Shown: positions 34,633 to 48,102, counted from the first letter of the stretch. The stretch: DNA of 64,000 nucleotides from Hygrophila difformis (GCA_030278955.1 JAOANR010000003.1:62820195-62884194); one strand, 5' to 3'. Translations and numbers: made by a program. Notes: generated from the sequence alone by a model not told the origin.

Positions 34633-35210
34633 ACACTCTCTTTTTTTCCCCCTTTTTTTTCTTTTATTATTTTTTCTTTCTTATTATTATTATTTTTTTT
34701 ATAGGGATTTCCCGACACCAAATATATCAGCGAAATAATCGACACAGCATCCCTCTTTACAAATGCCATTTCAATCGCCCATCAGTATGACCACCCGAGA
34801 CTCAATCTTGTTAGAATCTTATCCTTACATTTCGAAAACATGCTGACACTCAAAAAGGCTTAACACTTAAGCTGCAACACACGAGAATTTTGTGAAAATG
34901 CATAGATAACTATATAAAATTGATTATAAATATGATTTTGGTCTAAAGAGATAACTATATGATAATGAAATATTTTTTTTTTCTAACAGGAATATAGAAT
35001 AAATTAAAGTGCATAACAAAAAATATAGAGGAAAGATAAAGATAAAACATGCCATCCATATCATTTTTATGTATAAACATTAAAATTAAAATTAAAATAA
35101 CAATATAGGATCCAAATAAATCTTTAAAAATCAAATCTGAAAGATGCATTTTGATTCACTATAAAATTAAAATTTAAAAAATATACAATAGTTTATTTGA
35201 ACATGAAAAG
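34633..35210. other. AT-rich spacer between Gypsy B and Gypsy C
   Basis: It starts with a T-rich tract (34640-34710) that continues the sequence broken by Gypsy B. No gene, terminal repeat or known element is recognised. Confidence 0.6.
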
Positions 35211-35215
35211 ATACA

Positions 35216-37717
35216 TGTAACACCCCGGATTTGATAACCCAGGCCGGGATGCCACCGCCACACCTTCCCAAGCAAGACGCGAACCATTTCGAGCTCACTT
35301 GAGAAGATGCTAAGGCTAAGTTGTATCAATATTTGAAAATATTTAAAACCAATCAATGAGTGCCCGAATTTAAATCAGAGTAAAGCATAACATGTATCAT
35401 TTAAAAACAGTGCGGAAGCTCAGTAAGGGCCAAACACGAGTTCAGAATTCGTAAAAGAATTTAAAAAAAATTTAGTGCGATAAGTCTTCGGAAATTCCCA
35501 TCCCAAATGGTAAAATGCCATGCGCTAATCTTCCACATCTGAAAAAAAAATAGAGACAACGTATCTTATCAGTACAACGGTACTGAGTAAGTTAATATAT
35601 AGCACAACGAATTTCAAAAGTTTTTAGGAGAGTATACAAAATAATATATTTATTTAAAAAGACGAGTAAATAAATTAATTTAAAAATCTCTTACACATAT
35701 TCCGCGAATATTTTTCCAATGTTAGTTATGATCGAGGACACCCCATTAACATATCCTAGGGACGAACCCACAGGACCAACCTTTGGGACTTTATACCCAC
35801 AAGGACTCAAATATATCCTAGGGACGAACCCTTGGGATCAACCTCTGGGACTCGTACCCACGAGGTAAGTGCATGCAGCGGACCCTATACAGACACACTC
35901 CGGAGCCCTAGATAACCCATACGGATACATCTAGGAGTATAGACTCGTACATCACAATAATCAATGCCGTTTTGGCTATAAAAGAGGGGCGACATAATTC
36001 ACCACATTGGCATCCCACTCGATCAAAACTTACAAAGTTTAAAAACCACATTTTATCACTTCATAATATTTCCACATTTCCAGAATCCATATTCTTCAAA
36101 AATGAGTAACACTCGACTCATAGTTCATCGAATAATCAAAATAGCATTTACCGATTAAAAATGCCATTATAACAGTTTCTGAAATCGCCTTTAAAAATGC
36201 AGTGAACGATTTTTAAAAATTCTGGAAAAATTACAGTAGCTAGAAAACATCAAAATAAGCATTTTCCATAGAAATAGCCATCTCAAAATTCGGACTCTAA
36301 ACTGGTCATTTTAATCGATTTCAGAAAGCTATTGAAATTCAATTTCTCTTGCTTCAGTAAATTCGACCATAGTGAGTTCAAAAATTCATAACAATTTCAT
36401 ACATGCTCCAAAAATCATGAAATTTTACAGGGATGTTCTAGACACATATTAGAACAAGTTTCATGAAGACATCAAGCACTAAAAACGATCATAGGCAAGA
36501 GTGAACCGAACAATAAAACTGACTACACACATACATCAAATCTGTCAACTTGTATGCAGAAAATACCAGATCGAATTTGGGTGACCAAAACATGTCCAAA
36601 AATTACAAATATTTACAGAGAGCATCTTTAGGACATTGGGAACAAGTTTCATTTTGGAAGTTTCTCCTAAAAATGTACGGATCATGGTCGAATTCACAGA
36701 ACAATAAAATTGGTCATAGGAAAACCCTATTTGGCAGATTTTATCAAATGAGAAGATGAGCCAATATCTCGAGTTATACTCAACCAAAACTCCTAAAAAT
36801 CGACGTGCACAATACTAACTTACTTGAGATGAGTTTAGGATCAAATATCCCCTTGGTGGAATCCTGGAAATCGTCCGGAACAGTCCCACGAATCAACACC
36901 TCCCTCCGATTGAATCTATTTTGGAGTTGTCGAAAGAATTCTTAGTTCTAGGGCAACAAACTCGAATCTAAAACCAATGGAATGAAGTAGAACTCTTACC
37001 TAACCTTAGAAGAATGGATTGGATCACTTGAACACGTCCAACTCTCTGCCAAGTGAAGCACAACTCAAGAACTCTCACCATTCTCACTATGAAACTTCTT
37101 AAGTGCAAATGGGTGGAATGGAGGCATGACTAGGGTATTTATAGAGGTGGGGAATAGCCCAATGACTGTCATAGGATGCTAGGGATGTGAGGAGACGAAT
37201 TTAGCTCCATAACCCCTGACTTAACTCCCTCAACCCTCATCCAAAACCCCCACTACTCCACATGACTTCATAGGATTCCCTCAAGTGATCATATAGCCTC
37301 ATAACTGATTTGTTGATGTCTTAATGCACCCAATAATCATTGTCAAGCACCCCCACAACGTCCCTCAATGCTTGAAATTCAATTTGGAGTCGTTTGGAAT
37401 CGCCCACCACCGAATTCATGGCAAGAAACGCATGGGCGTTATGACTTTGTTCATAACAGCAGGGTGGCGTGCTGGTGGCGCGCACCGCGCGGCCACCGCG
37501 CGGACACCAGCCTGCGATTTTTTTTTTTTTTTTTAATATTATGATTTTTAATCTCTTAAAAATCATAATATGAATTATCCGAGATTGTTGGGATAATTCG
37601 ATACATCTATCCCGAGTCGCGATTATCCGAAATATTTAATTCCACTCTCTCGGAATTATTTCGATTTCGATAAATAAATCCAAATTCGTAAATTTCGGAT
37701 TTTTTTCGGGTATTACA
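35216..37717 (-). repeat. Gypsy C 3' LTR
   Basis: 2,502 bp. Read on the minus strand it runs TGTAATACCCG to GGGGTGTTACA. The GTGTGGCGGTGGCATCCCGG motif is at 35245-35264. The hairpin TCAGTAC/GTACTGA is at 35569-35586, and a CCGCGCGG cluster at about 37477-37503. Confidence 0.95.
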
Positions 37718-37736
37718 GTCTACCCTCCTTAGAAAT

Positions 37737-37756
37737 CAACTTCGTCCTCGAAGTTG
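37737..37756 (-). promoter_or_regulatory. Pre-polypurine-tract hairpin (Gypsy C)
   Basis: The same 8-bp stem as Gypsy A (CAACTTCG/CGAAGTTG, loop AGGA read on the minus strand), followed by the polypurine tract AAGGAGGGTAGA (37719-37730, minus). Confidence 0.75.
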
Positions 37757-37910
37757 GGTCGCACTCGGACTGATAGTAATGCATGTAATAATTGACACGC
37801 ATAAAATATTTGAGGTTTGAAAATTAATTTCTTACCTCGGCGCGTGATGACTCTCTGCGGGGTATCACATCCTCCCCCCCTTAGAACTACAGTTATGTCC
37901 CCATAACTGC

Positions 37911-39110
37911 TCACGAGTCGCGTTGAAAAAGGTTGGGATACTTCTGCTTCATATCCGATTCCAACTCCCACGTCGCTTCTTCGGTACCATGATTAGACCA
38001 TAGTACCTTTACCATTCTCACGGTCTTGTTTCTTGTGACTCTTTCTTTGACGTCCAGTATCTCGATCGGATACTCCTCATACGTCAGATCATCGTCCAGC
38101 TCAATCACATCAGTTTGCAAGACGTGAGTTGGATCGTGTACATATTTCTTCAGCTGAGCAACATGAAACACGTTGTGCACCCGTGATAATTCCGGTGGAA
38201 GAGCCAATCGGTAGGCCAAGGTACCTACACGGTCTAAAATCTCGTATGGACCGATGTAGTGAGGACTCAGCTTTCCTCGTTTGCCAAATCGCATCACCCC
38301 CTTCATCGGTGACACCTTTAGCAAGACCTTGCCTCCCACTTGGAATTCCAATTCTTGTCATCTTGAATCGGCATAACCCTTTTGCCTATCTTGTGCAGCT
38401 TCCATCTTTTGTTGCACTACCTTAATTAGTCGGCTCATGTCCTCAATGAGCTGAAGTCCTACAACCACAGAACTATCATCCTTAACCCAACATAACGGAG
38501 ACACTTTCGTCCGTAGAGAGCTTCGAACGGCACCTTGGATACCGGCTCTATTCTAGGTACCCGATCAATCTTAAATTCGACTTCTCGCTTTGGCGGCGTT
38601 ACGTCGGAACATCCATTTACGAATGGAATTATGTCGTTCTTTCTCTTTTTTTTTTCTTTTCCTCGTCTTTGAGGTTATGCACATAGCATGCATATAAGTG
38701 ATAGCCTTTTTGTATGAGATTACAGAACCTCAAGGCATTCACCACCTTAGTGCTTTTCTTTGGAGGCTGCATGAAATACACCACCTTCTTCCCTCGACTC
38801 TTGTCTAAGGAAATCTTCTGCTTCTGGCACTCAATAACGGCTTTGTATTGAGTCAGAAAATCCATGCCTAAGATGACGTCGAAATCTCTAAGATCAAACT
38901 CGACTAGATTCGCGAAGAATTCTAGGTTCTTGATTACTATCGGGATCCCATCGTATCATTTCGAACACGATATCACCTTACCCGATGGTAATTGAATTCC
39001 TAAGTTAAGCGCTGGAAGATCTAAGGCAGATATAATCCTCGTGGAAATTAAAGAGCAACTTGCACCCGAATCGAACAAAACACTAACAGGTACGCTAAGC
39101 ACATGCGATC
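37911..39110 (-). pseudogene. Gypsy C gag-pol remnant: protease, RT start fused to integrase end, chromodomain
   Basis: Read on the minus strand: retropepsin with DSGA (39072-39061) and the later VILGMDFL, broken by a TGA near 38957. An RT N-terminal segment (PPKREVEFKIDRVPRIEPVS) runs to about 38537. At 38531-38537 the sequence jumps to the integrase C-terminal segment [10 protein letters not shown], so RT, RNase H and the integrase core are deleted. A clean frame (38351-37911) then encodes the GPY/F module (IGPYEI) and a chromodomain (KVLWSNHGTEEATWE). At least one frameshift lies between protease and RT. Not functional on its own. Confidence 0.85.
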
Positions 39111-39433
39111 AAGATCTAAGACCAAGGATAAATTAGCCTCAAGCTATCGCTCCTAAGTCAAGGTCAAGCCGAATAAGAATGTTATCTAACACAGTCAGCG
39201 AACATTTTAAATAATGCATGTATGCAAATGCATCCCCCCGAAAATAATAGTAACAATTTGAGACTTGTCGAATTTGTTTTTTTGAGGTATATTTTTCCAT
39301 GAGTTTTAAAATAAAATTTCATTCCCATGGAAATAATATTTAAAATATTTAAAAATAATATTTAATATTTTGGGCCTCTATATTGGGCCGAAAAATAAGA
39401 ATATATATATATATATTTTTTAAAAATTTCCGG

Positions 39434-39445
39434 GCTCTGATACCA
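39434..39445 (-). other. Primer binding site, initiator tRNA-Met type (Gypsy C)
   Basis: TGGTATCAGAGC on the minus strand, three bases beyond the end of the 5' LTR. Confidence 0.9.
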
Positions 39446-39448
39446 CTC

Positions 39449-41950
39449 TTTAACACCCCGGATTTGATAACCCAGGCCGGGATGCCACCGCCACACCTTC
39501 CCAAGCAAGACGCGAACCATTTCGAGCTCACTTGAGAAGATGCTAAGGCTAAGTTGTATCAATATTTGAAAATATTTAAAACCAATCAATGAGTGCCCGA
39601 ATTTAAATCAGAGTAAAGCATAACATGTATCATTTAAAAACAGTGCGGAAGCTCAGTAAGGGCCAAACACGAGTTCAGAATTCGTAAAAGAATTTAAAAA
39701 AAATTTAGTGCGACAAGTCTTCGGAAATTCCCATCCCAAATGGTAAAATGCCATGCGCTAATCTTCCACATCTGAAAAAAAAATAGAGACAACGTATCTT
39801 ATCAGTACAACGGTACTGAGTAAGTTAATATATAGCACAACGAATTTCAAAAGTTTTTAGGAGAGTATACAAAATAATATATTTATTTAAAAAGACGAGT
39901 AAATAAATTAATTTAAAAATCTCTTACACATATTCCGCGAATATTTTTCCAATGTTAGTTATGATCGAGGACACCCCATTAACATATCCTAGGGACGAAC
40001 CCACAGGACCAACCTTTGGGACTTTATACCCACAAGGACTCAAATATATCCTAGGGACGAACCCTTGGGATCAACCTCTGGGACTCGTACCCACGAGGTA
40101 AGTGCATGCAGCGGACCCTATACAGACACACTCCGGAGCCCTAGATAACCCATACGGATACATCTAGGAGTATAGACTCGTACATCACAATAATCAATGC
40201 CGTTTTGGCTATAAAAGAGGGGCGACATAATTCACCACATTGGCATCCCACTCGATCAAAACTTACAAAGTTTAAAAACCACATTTTATCACTTCATAAT
40301 ATTTCCACATTTCCAGAATCCATATTCTTCAAAAATGAGTAACACTCGACTCATAGTTCATCGAATAATCAAAATAGCATTTACCGATTAAAAATGCCAT
40401 TATAACAGTTTCTGAAATCGCCTTTAAAAATGCAGTGAACGATTTTTAAAAATTCTGGAAAAATTACAGTAGCTAGAAAACATCAAAATAAGCATTTTCC
40501 ATAGAAATAGCCATCTCAAAATTCGGACTCTAAACTGGTCATTTTAATCGATTTCAGAAAGCTATTGAAATTCAATTTCTCTTGCTTCAGTAAATTCGAC
40601 CATAGTGAGTTCAAAAATTCATAACAATTTCATACATGCTCCAAAAATCATGAAATTTTACAGGGATGTTCTAGACACATATTAGAACAAGTTTCATGAA
40701 GACATCAAGCACTAAAAACGATCATAGGCAAGAGTGAACCGAACAATAAAACTGACTACACACATACATCAAATCTGTCAACTTGTATGCAGAAAATACC
40801 AGATCGAATTTGGGTGACCAAAACATGTCCAAAAATTACAAAAATTTACAGAGAGCATCTTTAGGACATTGGGAACAAGTTTCATTTTGGAAGTTTCTCC
40901 TAAAAATGTACGGATCATGGTCGAATTCACAGAACAATAAAATTGGTCATAGGAAAACCCTATTTGGCAGATTTTATCAAATGAGAAGATGAGCCAATAT
41001 CTCGAGTTATACTCAACCAAAACTCCTAAAAATCGACGTGCACAATACTAACTTACTTGAGATGAGTTTAGGATCAAATATCCCCTTGGTGGAATCCTGG
41101 AAATCGTCCGGAACAGTCCCACGAATCAACACCTCCCTCCGATTGAATCTATTTTGGAGTTGTCGAAAGAATTCTTAGTTCTAGGGCAACAAACTCGAAT
41201 CTAAAACCAATGGAATGAAGTAGAACTCTTACCTAACCTTAGAAGAATGGATTGGATCACTTGAACACGTCCAACTCTCTGCCAAGTGAAGCACAACTCA
41301 AGAACTCTCACCATTCTCACTATGAAACTTCTTAAGTGCAAATGGGTGGAATGGAGGCATGACTAGGGTATTTATAGAGGTGGGGAATAGCCCAATGACT
41401 GTCATAGGATGCTAGGGATGTGAGGAGACGAATTTAGCTCCATAACCCCTGACTTAACTCCCTCAACCCTCATCCAAAACCCCCACTACTCCACATGACT
41501 TCATAGGATTCCCTCAAGTGATCATATAGCCTCATAACTGATTTGTTGATGTCTTAATGCACCCAATAATCATTGTCAAGCACCCCACAACGTCCCTCAA
41601 TGCTTGAAATTCAATTTGGAGTCGTTTGGAATCGCCCACCACCGAATTCATGGCAAGAAACGCATGGGCGTTATGACTTTGTTCATAACAGCAGGGTGGC
41701 GTGCTGGTGGCGCGCACCGCGCGGCCACCGCGCGGACACCAGCCTGCGATTTTTTTTTTTTTTTTTTAATATTATGATTTTTAATCTCTTAAAAATCATA
41801 ATATGAATTATCCGAGATTGTTGGGATAATTCGATACATCTATCCCGAGTCGCGATTATCCGAAATATTTAATTCCACTCTCTCGGAATTATTTCGATTT
41901 CGATAAATAAATCCAAATTCGTAAATTTCGGATTTTTTTCGGGTATTACA
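39449..41950 (-). repeat. Gypsy C 5' LTR
   Basis: 2,502 bp. It differs from the 3' copy by a few bases, including the terminal CA changed to AA at the primer-site junction (39449-39450). TATA box TATAAATA on the minus strand at 41376-41369. Donors have GT at 41232 and 41056, hairpin at 39802-39819, acceptor AG at 39773-39772. Confidence 0.95.
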
Positions 41951-41955
41951 ATACA

Positions 41956-43107
41956 ATTATATGCTCTAAAAATCTTTAAATATTAGATTTAAATCCAAAT
42001 TCCACGATTCTAATTCCACGATTTCTTAGACTAAAATCTTTAAATATTAGATATAAATATTAGATTTAAATACAAATTCTAATATTTTAGTCTAAGAAAT
42101 TGAATATTAGATTTAAATCCAAATTCCACGATTTTAAATATAAATATTGAGAAATAAGGGAAAATCGGTGATTGTATATATAATTAATGATATTATACGT
42201 AATTCAAATATATATTAGATTTTTTTTTCTAGATTTTTTATTTTAATTATGTGAGTGGGGTTGTTGAAAATAATTTAAAATTCTAAGAGTATTATAGATT
42301 ATAGATTTAGGGAGTATATATGATATGATTGAGTTTGTTGAAATTAAACATAGCTTATATATATATATATAGTATATAGATTTAAGGAGTATATATGATT
42401 GATGTAGTTGAATTAGATTATATATATATATATTAGATTTAGCGAGTATATATGATTGTTGAAATTGAAAAAAAAAAGTCGAATGAGATGTTGAAAACAG
42501 GGGGTGGGGAAGTGGGGGGAAATTAGACTATATTACTTTTATATATATATATAGATATAGATTAGTCATTTTACATTAATCAATATTTTTAGGGTCAATT
42601 TAATGTTTACATCATATTTTCAATGAAATATTTTTATTTAAAATATAATTATTATATTCCTTATATTGATATATGATTATATATTTTTTAGACATAAATT
42701 TGTAACCAATTAAATTTATTTAATAATATTATAGTACTAATATTTTTTAAAATATTATGTATACAATCAAATAATTTATATATATATATATATTTGTTAT
42801 CAATTATATCTTTTTAAAATATATATGAAGATTTTCTCAAAATTTTGTTATATTAATAGATAGATTTATTTTCTAAATATAGATATTGATGATGTGTCCG
42901 ATGACGTGTAATTAGTTAGCAGATTACGTGTAAACTTAAGAACCGCTGATCTCTAAATGAGCATATAATGGCTGATTAACCCTTTAAAATTAAGAAGGTT
43001 GAATTAAATTTAATAAGGACAAAAAAGTCTGCATATGCCAAAAAGTATTCAGTATTTATTATATAGATAGATATCAAATTTGAGTTATTAATAATTTATA
43101 ATGTACA
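41956..43107. other. AT-rich intergenic stretch with short dispersed repeats
   Basis: No gene is seen. Three copies of a GAGTATATATGAT-containing word follow AGATTTA at about 42300, 42376 and 42433, separated by TA microsatellites. It ends at the Helitron C 3' terminus. Confidence 0.6.
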
Positions 43108-43118
43108 CTAGTAATTAA

Positions 43119-43137
43119 CCCGTCGAGACTCGACGGG
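43119..43137 (-). other. Helitron C 3' hairpin
   Basis: A 9-bp perfect stem, CCCGTCGAG/CTCGACGGG with a 1-base loop, seven bases before the terminal CTAG. Confidence 0.88.
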
Positions 43138-44469
43138 CGTAATTATATATTTTATATAATATATATACTTATATTATATAAAGTAATAATAATTGTATTT
43201 TAAACAATGAAAAATATGTAATGATTTTATATATATTCTAAAGATGATACAATATATAATAATATAATTTAATCTATATATATATTAAAGCATTAGTGAA
43301 CAACTCATCCTACATTTAATGTGGTGTCTCCATTTCAAATTTCTAATTTTTATAAATTTTTGCATTTTTTAATTTATCAATTTTAGATTTTCACATTTAT
43401 TTATTTATTTATTATAGATTTTCAGTTTTTGAAATATATGGAAGTCCTATAATATTCACTTTGAAAAAGATTTAAAAGATTCGAAATTTGAAATTTTGTG
43501 TATCTTATTTTATCTATATTATTTTGTATTTTTTAATATACTAATTTTAGATTTTCGCATTATTTATTTATTCATTATAGATTTTAGTTTATCGTGTATA
43601 AAATCCATCATTTACTTATGAATTTCCACTCTATCATTCTATCATGTCACTATATATTCACTTTTAAAAAGATTTGAAAGATAAAATTTTTATTTTATCT
43701 ATGTTGGATTTTATTTATTTGTATTTTTTAATTTTATCTATTTTAGATTTTATTATTTTGCATTTTTTATTTTATTTATTTTAAATTTTATTGCTGCATT
43801 TAGAATTTATTTATAGACCATAGGATTATGACGAGTTTTTGCACTGGCAACTAAGAATTATGTTGTGTTTATGTTTCAATATGTTGATCATATTGAAATG
43901 CCGGTAATGTTGTGTAGGTTTGGTCTCAACTTTGGTTATATTTTATTGTATGGTGAATGATGTAATCAAAATATACATTGCAGATCAGATTTATTTATTC
44001 ATGTTAAATATATGTTAATGTGTAAATGGAATCCCAATTTTTAGTTTTAAAAGATATTTAATTTTCAATTTATATGAAGTTCCTACAATTTTTATTTTTT
44101 TAAAAATATAATTTCAAATTTAAATGGAATTTGCAGTTTATCTATGAAATCTATATTATTAAAAGATACATTAATGAATATATAAGAAATATTGTATATA
44201 TTAATTAATGTATATATAGGCAAGGTTTTCACAAAAATAAGTCACTTCTCTTAAAAGTAGTATATAATATATAGTTGCGAATAGATCCATCAATAAACAA
44301 AGTAAAGAGATAATAACTAAAATAAGCCACGAGAAAGAGATCCCCCACTTTGGGGCCACAATATTTTAATTTAGGTAAATGGGCCATTAGAATGATTTTG
44401 CCCTAAATTTAGGTAAGTTAGTCGAATTCGGGTTGCGATGGCTTAAAAGTGAATTTCTTTTTAAATCTC

Positions 44470-44729
44470 CTCCCTCTATCCCATTATTTCTGTCTCAAAA
44501 CTTTTGGACACGTTGTCCAATACATTTGTTTAACATTTAATATCTTAAAATGTACATATGTAAAAATTATGTAAAACATATATATTCTAAAACTACATTA
44601 TTATACAAATCTAACATGATCAAATTTGAATATATTTTTTCGTATATAATTGCGATTACATTGGCTCAAAGTTGACCAATAAACAGTATTAAAAAGTCAA
44701 AATGAAACACTCTGAGTGCGAAGGAGGGA
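44470..44729. repeat. Stowaway-like MITE remnant in Helitron A
   Basis: Bounded by CTCCCTCTATCCC and a degraded inverted GGAGGG end. Same block as 372-645 and 55577-55850. Confidence 0.4.
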
Positions 44730-44747
44730 TTATTTTTTAAGAAATAC

Positions 44748-45027
44748 TCCATCCATTTATAATAAGTGTAACACTAGGAAATGACACAAGATTTAAAATA
44801 AGTTAATAAAATTTACTACTATTGAGTTGAAGTAATTAAATAAATAAAATAAGTCACATTTGACTTTATTCCTTTTGAGTTTTATTTTAATGAATATAAA
44901 AAATTAATAATTAAGTATAATTAGTAAAAAAATATTAACCTTCAAAACATTTCAAATGTGGTACTGTAACACTTATTTCCAACAATCCAAATAGGAAAAG
45001 TGTAACACTTAAAAAATGGATGATGTA
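44748..45027. repeat. MITE-like insertion in Helitron A
   Basis: CCATCCATTT...AAGTGTAACAC at the left and the inverted AGTGTAACACTT...AAATGGATG at the right. Same block as 98-358. Confidence 0.5.
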
Positions 45028-45410
45028 ATTCATTAATCTATATTTTAACAGATTTGTAATTGACGAAAAACAAATACTCAGAAAATTGTGATTGTGAATT
45101 ATAAAAGTAAGTTCATATTGAAATGCTAATTGCTGAAAATTCTATAAGTTTGAAAATTTTCTCTGGAATGCCGGTACTAAATGAAGTTTTAACATCTGAA
45201 ACAAATAATCTATTGATACTAGAAGAGACATATTATAATAAGGAAGAAATGAAAGCGGATCATGCAAAGTTATTACCTTTGTTGACTAATAATAATTAAA
45301 ATGTTGATAATAATATAATGTCTGTAGTTCATAGTGATTGGTGTTGTTTAATTTTTCTTTTAGTTGTGGAACTGACATGACATTTATCGATAATTTATCT
45401 AGAAAATATT

Positions 45411-45623
45411 ATGTTTAGCCCTGGTAGATGTAATATTGTGATGCCCGTAGCATCTAATGGAATAGCACCCTTACTCATTCCAAGAGGTAGGACTGTACAT
45501 TCTAGATTTGGTATTCCACTAGATTGTGATGAGAATTATACATGCAAAAAACTTACCTCAGAAAATTATTTAACCTCTCTTCTCATTAAAACAAAGCTCA
45601 ATATTTGGGATGAAAATTGTTGA
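45411..45623 (+). pseudogene. PIF1-like Helitron helicase fragment (Helitron A)
   Basis: 70 codons containing SNGIAPLLIPRGRTVHSRFGIP and a following NIWDE, the Walker B region of PIF1-type Helitron helicases. The Walker A region upstream is not recognisable. The frame stops at 45623 and the remaining helicase blocks lie in separate frames downstream, so this is a relic. Helitron C carries the matching fragment at 54055-54264. Confidence 0.75.
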
Positions 45624-45639
45624 TTAGTAGAATCATTAT

Positions 45640-47080
45640 GAGCCCGTCTGAATTAACCAAATTCTCAATTCGATTTTAGAGGAAAAAATTCCCTCGCAGT
45701 TTATTTTACTATAACTATAAAAAACAAACAAAAAAAAAAGTAGATTTCAACCTTTAAAAAAGGTTAGACTATATCTTTAAAAATCAGTTTTTACCCATGT
45801 CAGTGATATGTTACAATATCGCATGTCACTGTAAAGAGGAGACTCGAAGTATTAATAGTAATTTAAATGGATTAAATTAAGATACTATAAGAAATATTAT
45901 TTATAATAAAATTATGGCAAAAATTTGCACATGATGGTAATTGGTAAAGCTGGTATTAATCCTGAAGATATACAATTAGATGTGACATCTACATATGATA
46001 ATTTTATAAACTCTACGCGAGATTCTATAACAACAATTGTTGAGAGTACTTATACAAAGATAAATTGCACCACTTCAAATCCAAAAATTTTGTATACTAA
46101 CCCCTACCAATGAGATTGTTTCTACAATCAATAATTACATCATGAAACTTATGTCTGCAAATAAAAATATATATAAATATATCAATTTTAACAATTTTTT
46201 TGATAAATAATCTATTTTATTCCCACAAAAACACAAATGAGTTCACGGCCTCCAAAACATCAATGACTCTCTACTACAATCAATTAACAATATTTGTTAA
46301 AAAGGATAAAAACATAGATAATGCCAATTAATTATTTTCACTGGAATATTTAAACACGATCAATTATTATGGATTACTGAATCATGAAATATAGTTGAAT
46401 AAGGGTTGCATAGCCATGCTTCTTAGGAATATATATCCATCAAATAAATTATGTAATGGAACTAGGTTGATAGTAACCAAGATGCGGAATCAGATAGTTG
46501 GGGTTAAACTAATTTTCGGGAAACCATGAAAGTAGAAAGTTCTTGGTAGAATGATTACGAACCTATTTGATTTAACCAAAATTTTGGTCCGATTTGAGAT
46601 AGAGAAAATTCTCACTCAATGTTTGTTTTGCTATGATTACAAACAAAAGTCAATGTCAATCTTTAAACAATGTCGGATTTTATCTTCCAAAATCAGTTTT
46701 TAGTCATGAACAGTTATGTTGTAATATTTCGTGTCACTAGCAAGATCTGGCTAAAAGTATTAATATGCAATTAAGAATGATTAACTCAAGATACCACAAG
46801 AATTGTTGTTTACAATGAAAAAATTATATATGACAGAAAATTTGCACAATGGATAGTTGATGTAGGTGATGGCAAAGCGAGTATTGATTTTGGAGATGTA
46901 CAATTAGATATAACATTTCCGGATGATATTCTTAGGAACTCTACAAGTGATCCTATAGCGGTAATTTTTTTAAAGTACATATACAAATATAAACTGCACC
47001 ATTTCAAATTCAAACATTTTAAAAGTAGTATTGCCGTTATCAATGAGATTTTTACCAATGAAACTTTCAGCAAATTGTTA
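45640..47080 (+). repeat. Tandemly duplicated helicase C-terminal block (Helitron A)
   Basis: Two diverged copies (about 45620-46140 and 46545-47080) each run from an AATTC/CCGATTT region through GTCACT...AATTAAGAT to a translated block like GDVQLDITFPDD...NSTSDPIAVI, which is part of the Helitron helicase. Spacing is about 930 bases. The second copy lines up with 47500-47900 of Helitron C. Confidence 0.65.
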
Positions 47081-47412
47081 GAAAATTTTTCATATTATGC
47101 TTCATACTTATTTTTAAATTTTATTTTATCTTAATTTAAATTTCAAATCAATTAAAATATTATTTTGATAGTTATTTTTATTGATCTGTTATGCTTGTAC
47201 CAGACAAGCCACAGAAGCTAAAGAATACGGTATAATATAATTTTTTCGTTATTTCTAAAAATAATTAAATTATATTATCATATACATCATCTTTTGATTA
47301 TATATATAAAAAAATTATTACACATTTTTTATTACTCAACATATAATTTATATTATTACGTCATATAATATAAATATATATATATATATATTATATAAGA
47401 TATAAAATTATA

Positions 47413-47431
47413 CCCGTCGAGTCTCGACGGG
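47413..47431 (+). other. Helitron A 3' hairpin
   Basis: A 9-bp perfect stem, CCCGTCGAG/CTCGACGGG; the terminal CTAG follows at 47439. Confidence 0.9.
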
Positions 47432-48102
47432 TTATTTACTAGTTATTTTTAAAACTAACAAAGAAATCGTATTATAACGTCTTCTTTAGCTTCTGTGGCT
47501 TGTCTGGTGAAAACCTAACGGATCAATAAAAATAATTTCCAGAATAATATTTTTATTTAATTTAAAATTTAGTTAAAATAAAATAAAATTTAAATATAAT
47601 TATTAAGCATAATATGAAAAATTTCCTCACAATTTGTTGAAAATTTCATTGATGAAAATCTCTTTGGTATGGGCTAGTATAACACTGTCTTTAAAAATAT
47701 TTAAATTTGATGTGGTGCAGTTTATATTTGTATATGTACTCTAAAAAATTATCGTTAAAGGATCACCCATAGAATTTATAAGAATATCATCTGAAAATGT
47801 CGCATCTAATCATACGTCTTTAAAATCAATAACAACTTTACCATCACCTACATCAAGTATCTTTTTTGTAAATTTTCTGTCATATATAAATTTCATTGTA
47901 AATAGGGATGTCAACTTTACCCATATGGCGGGTAACCCGGATATCGAACATGAGTTGGGTAGATATAAACGGGTAACGGGTAGAGTATTACCCAAAACTG
48001 ATATAAATATTATCGGATGCGGGTAGGGTACAGATTTTATATTACCCGGTTACCCTACCCGATTACCTGACCCGATTATCTGAATAATATTTATTTATTT
48101 AT

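Larger units (their letters stand above)
35216..41950 (-). mobile_element. Gypsy C: internally deleted Ty3/gypsy chromovirus
   Basis: A 6,735-bp element flanked by ATACA (35211-35215 and 41951-41955). Both LTRs are 2,502 bp and nearly identical. The interior (37718-39448) is only 1.7 kb and keeps a primer site, a protease remnant, the very start of RT joined directly to the end of integrase, a chromodomain, a pre-PPT hairpin and a polypurine tract. Termini and hairpin match Gypsy A, so it is a relative of the same clade. Confidence 0.95.
43273..47442 (+). mobile_element. Helitron A (complete termini, non-autonomous)
   Basis: A 4,170-bp element from TC (43273, preceded by A) to CTAG (47439-47442, followed by T). 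The hairpin CCCGTCGAG/CTCGACGGG at 47413-47431 is seven bases before CTAG. It carries MITE-like blocks at about 44470-44729 and 44748-45027, a PIF1-type helicase remnant (45411-45623) and two tandem copies of a downstream helicase segment. No Rep/HUH domain is present. It is inserted in Helitron C in the opposite orientation. Confidence 0.9.
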
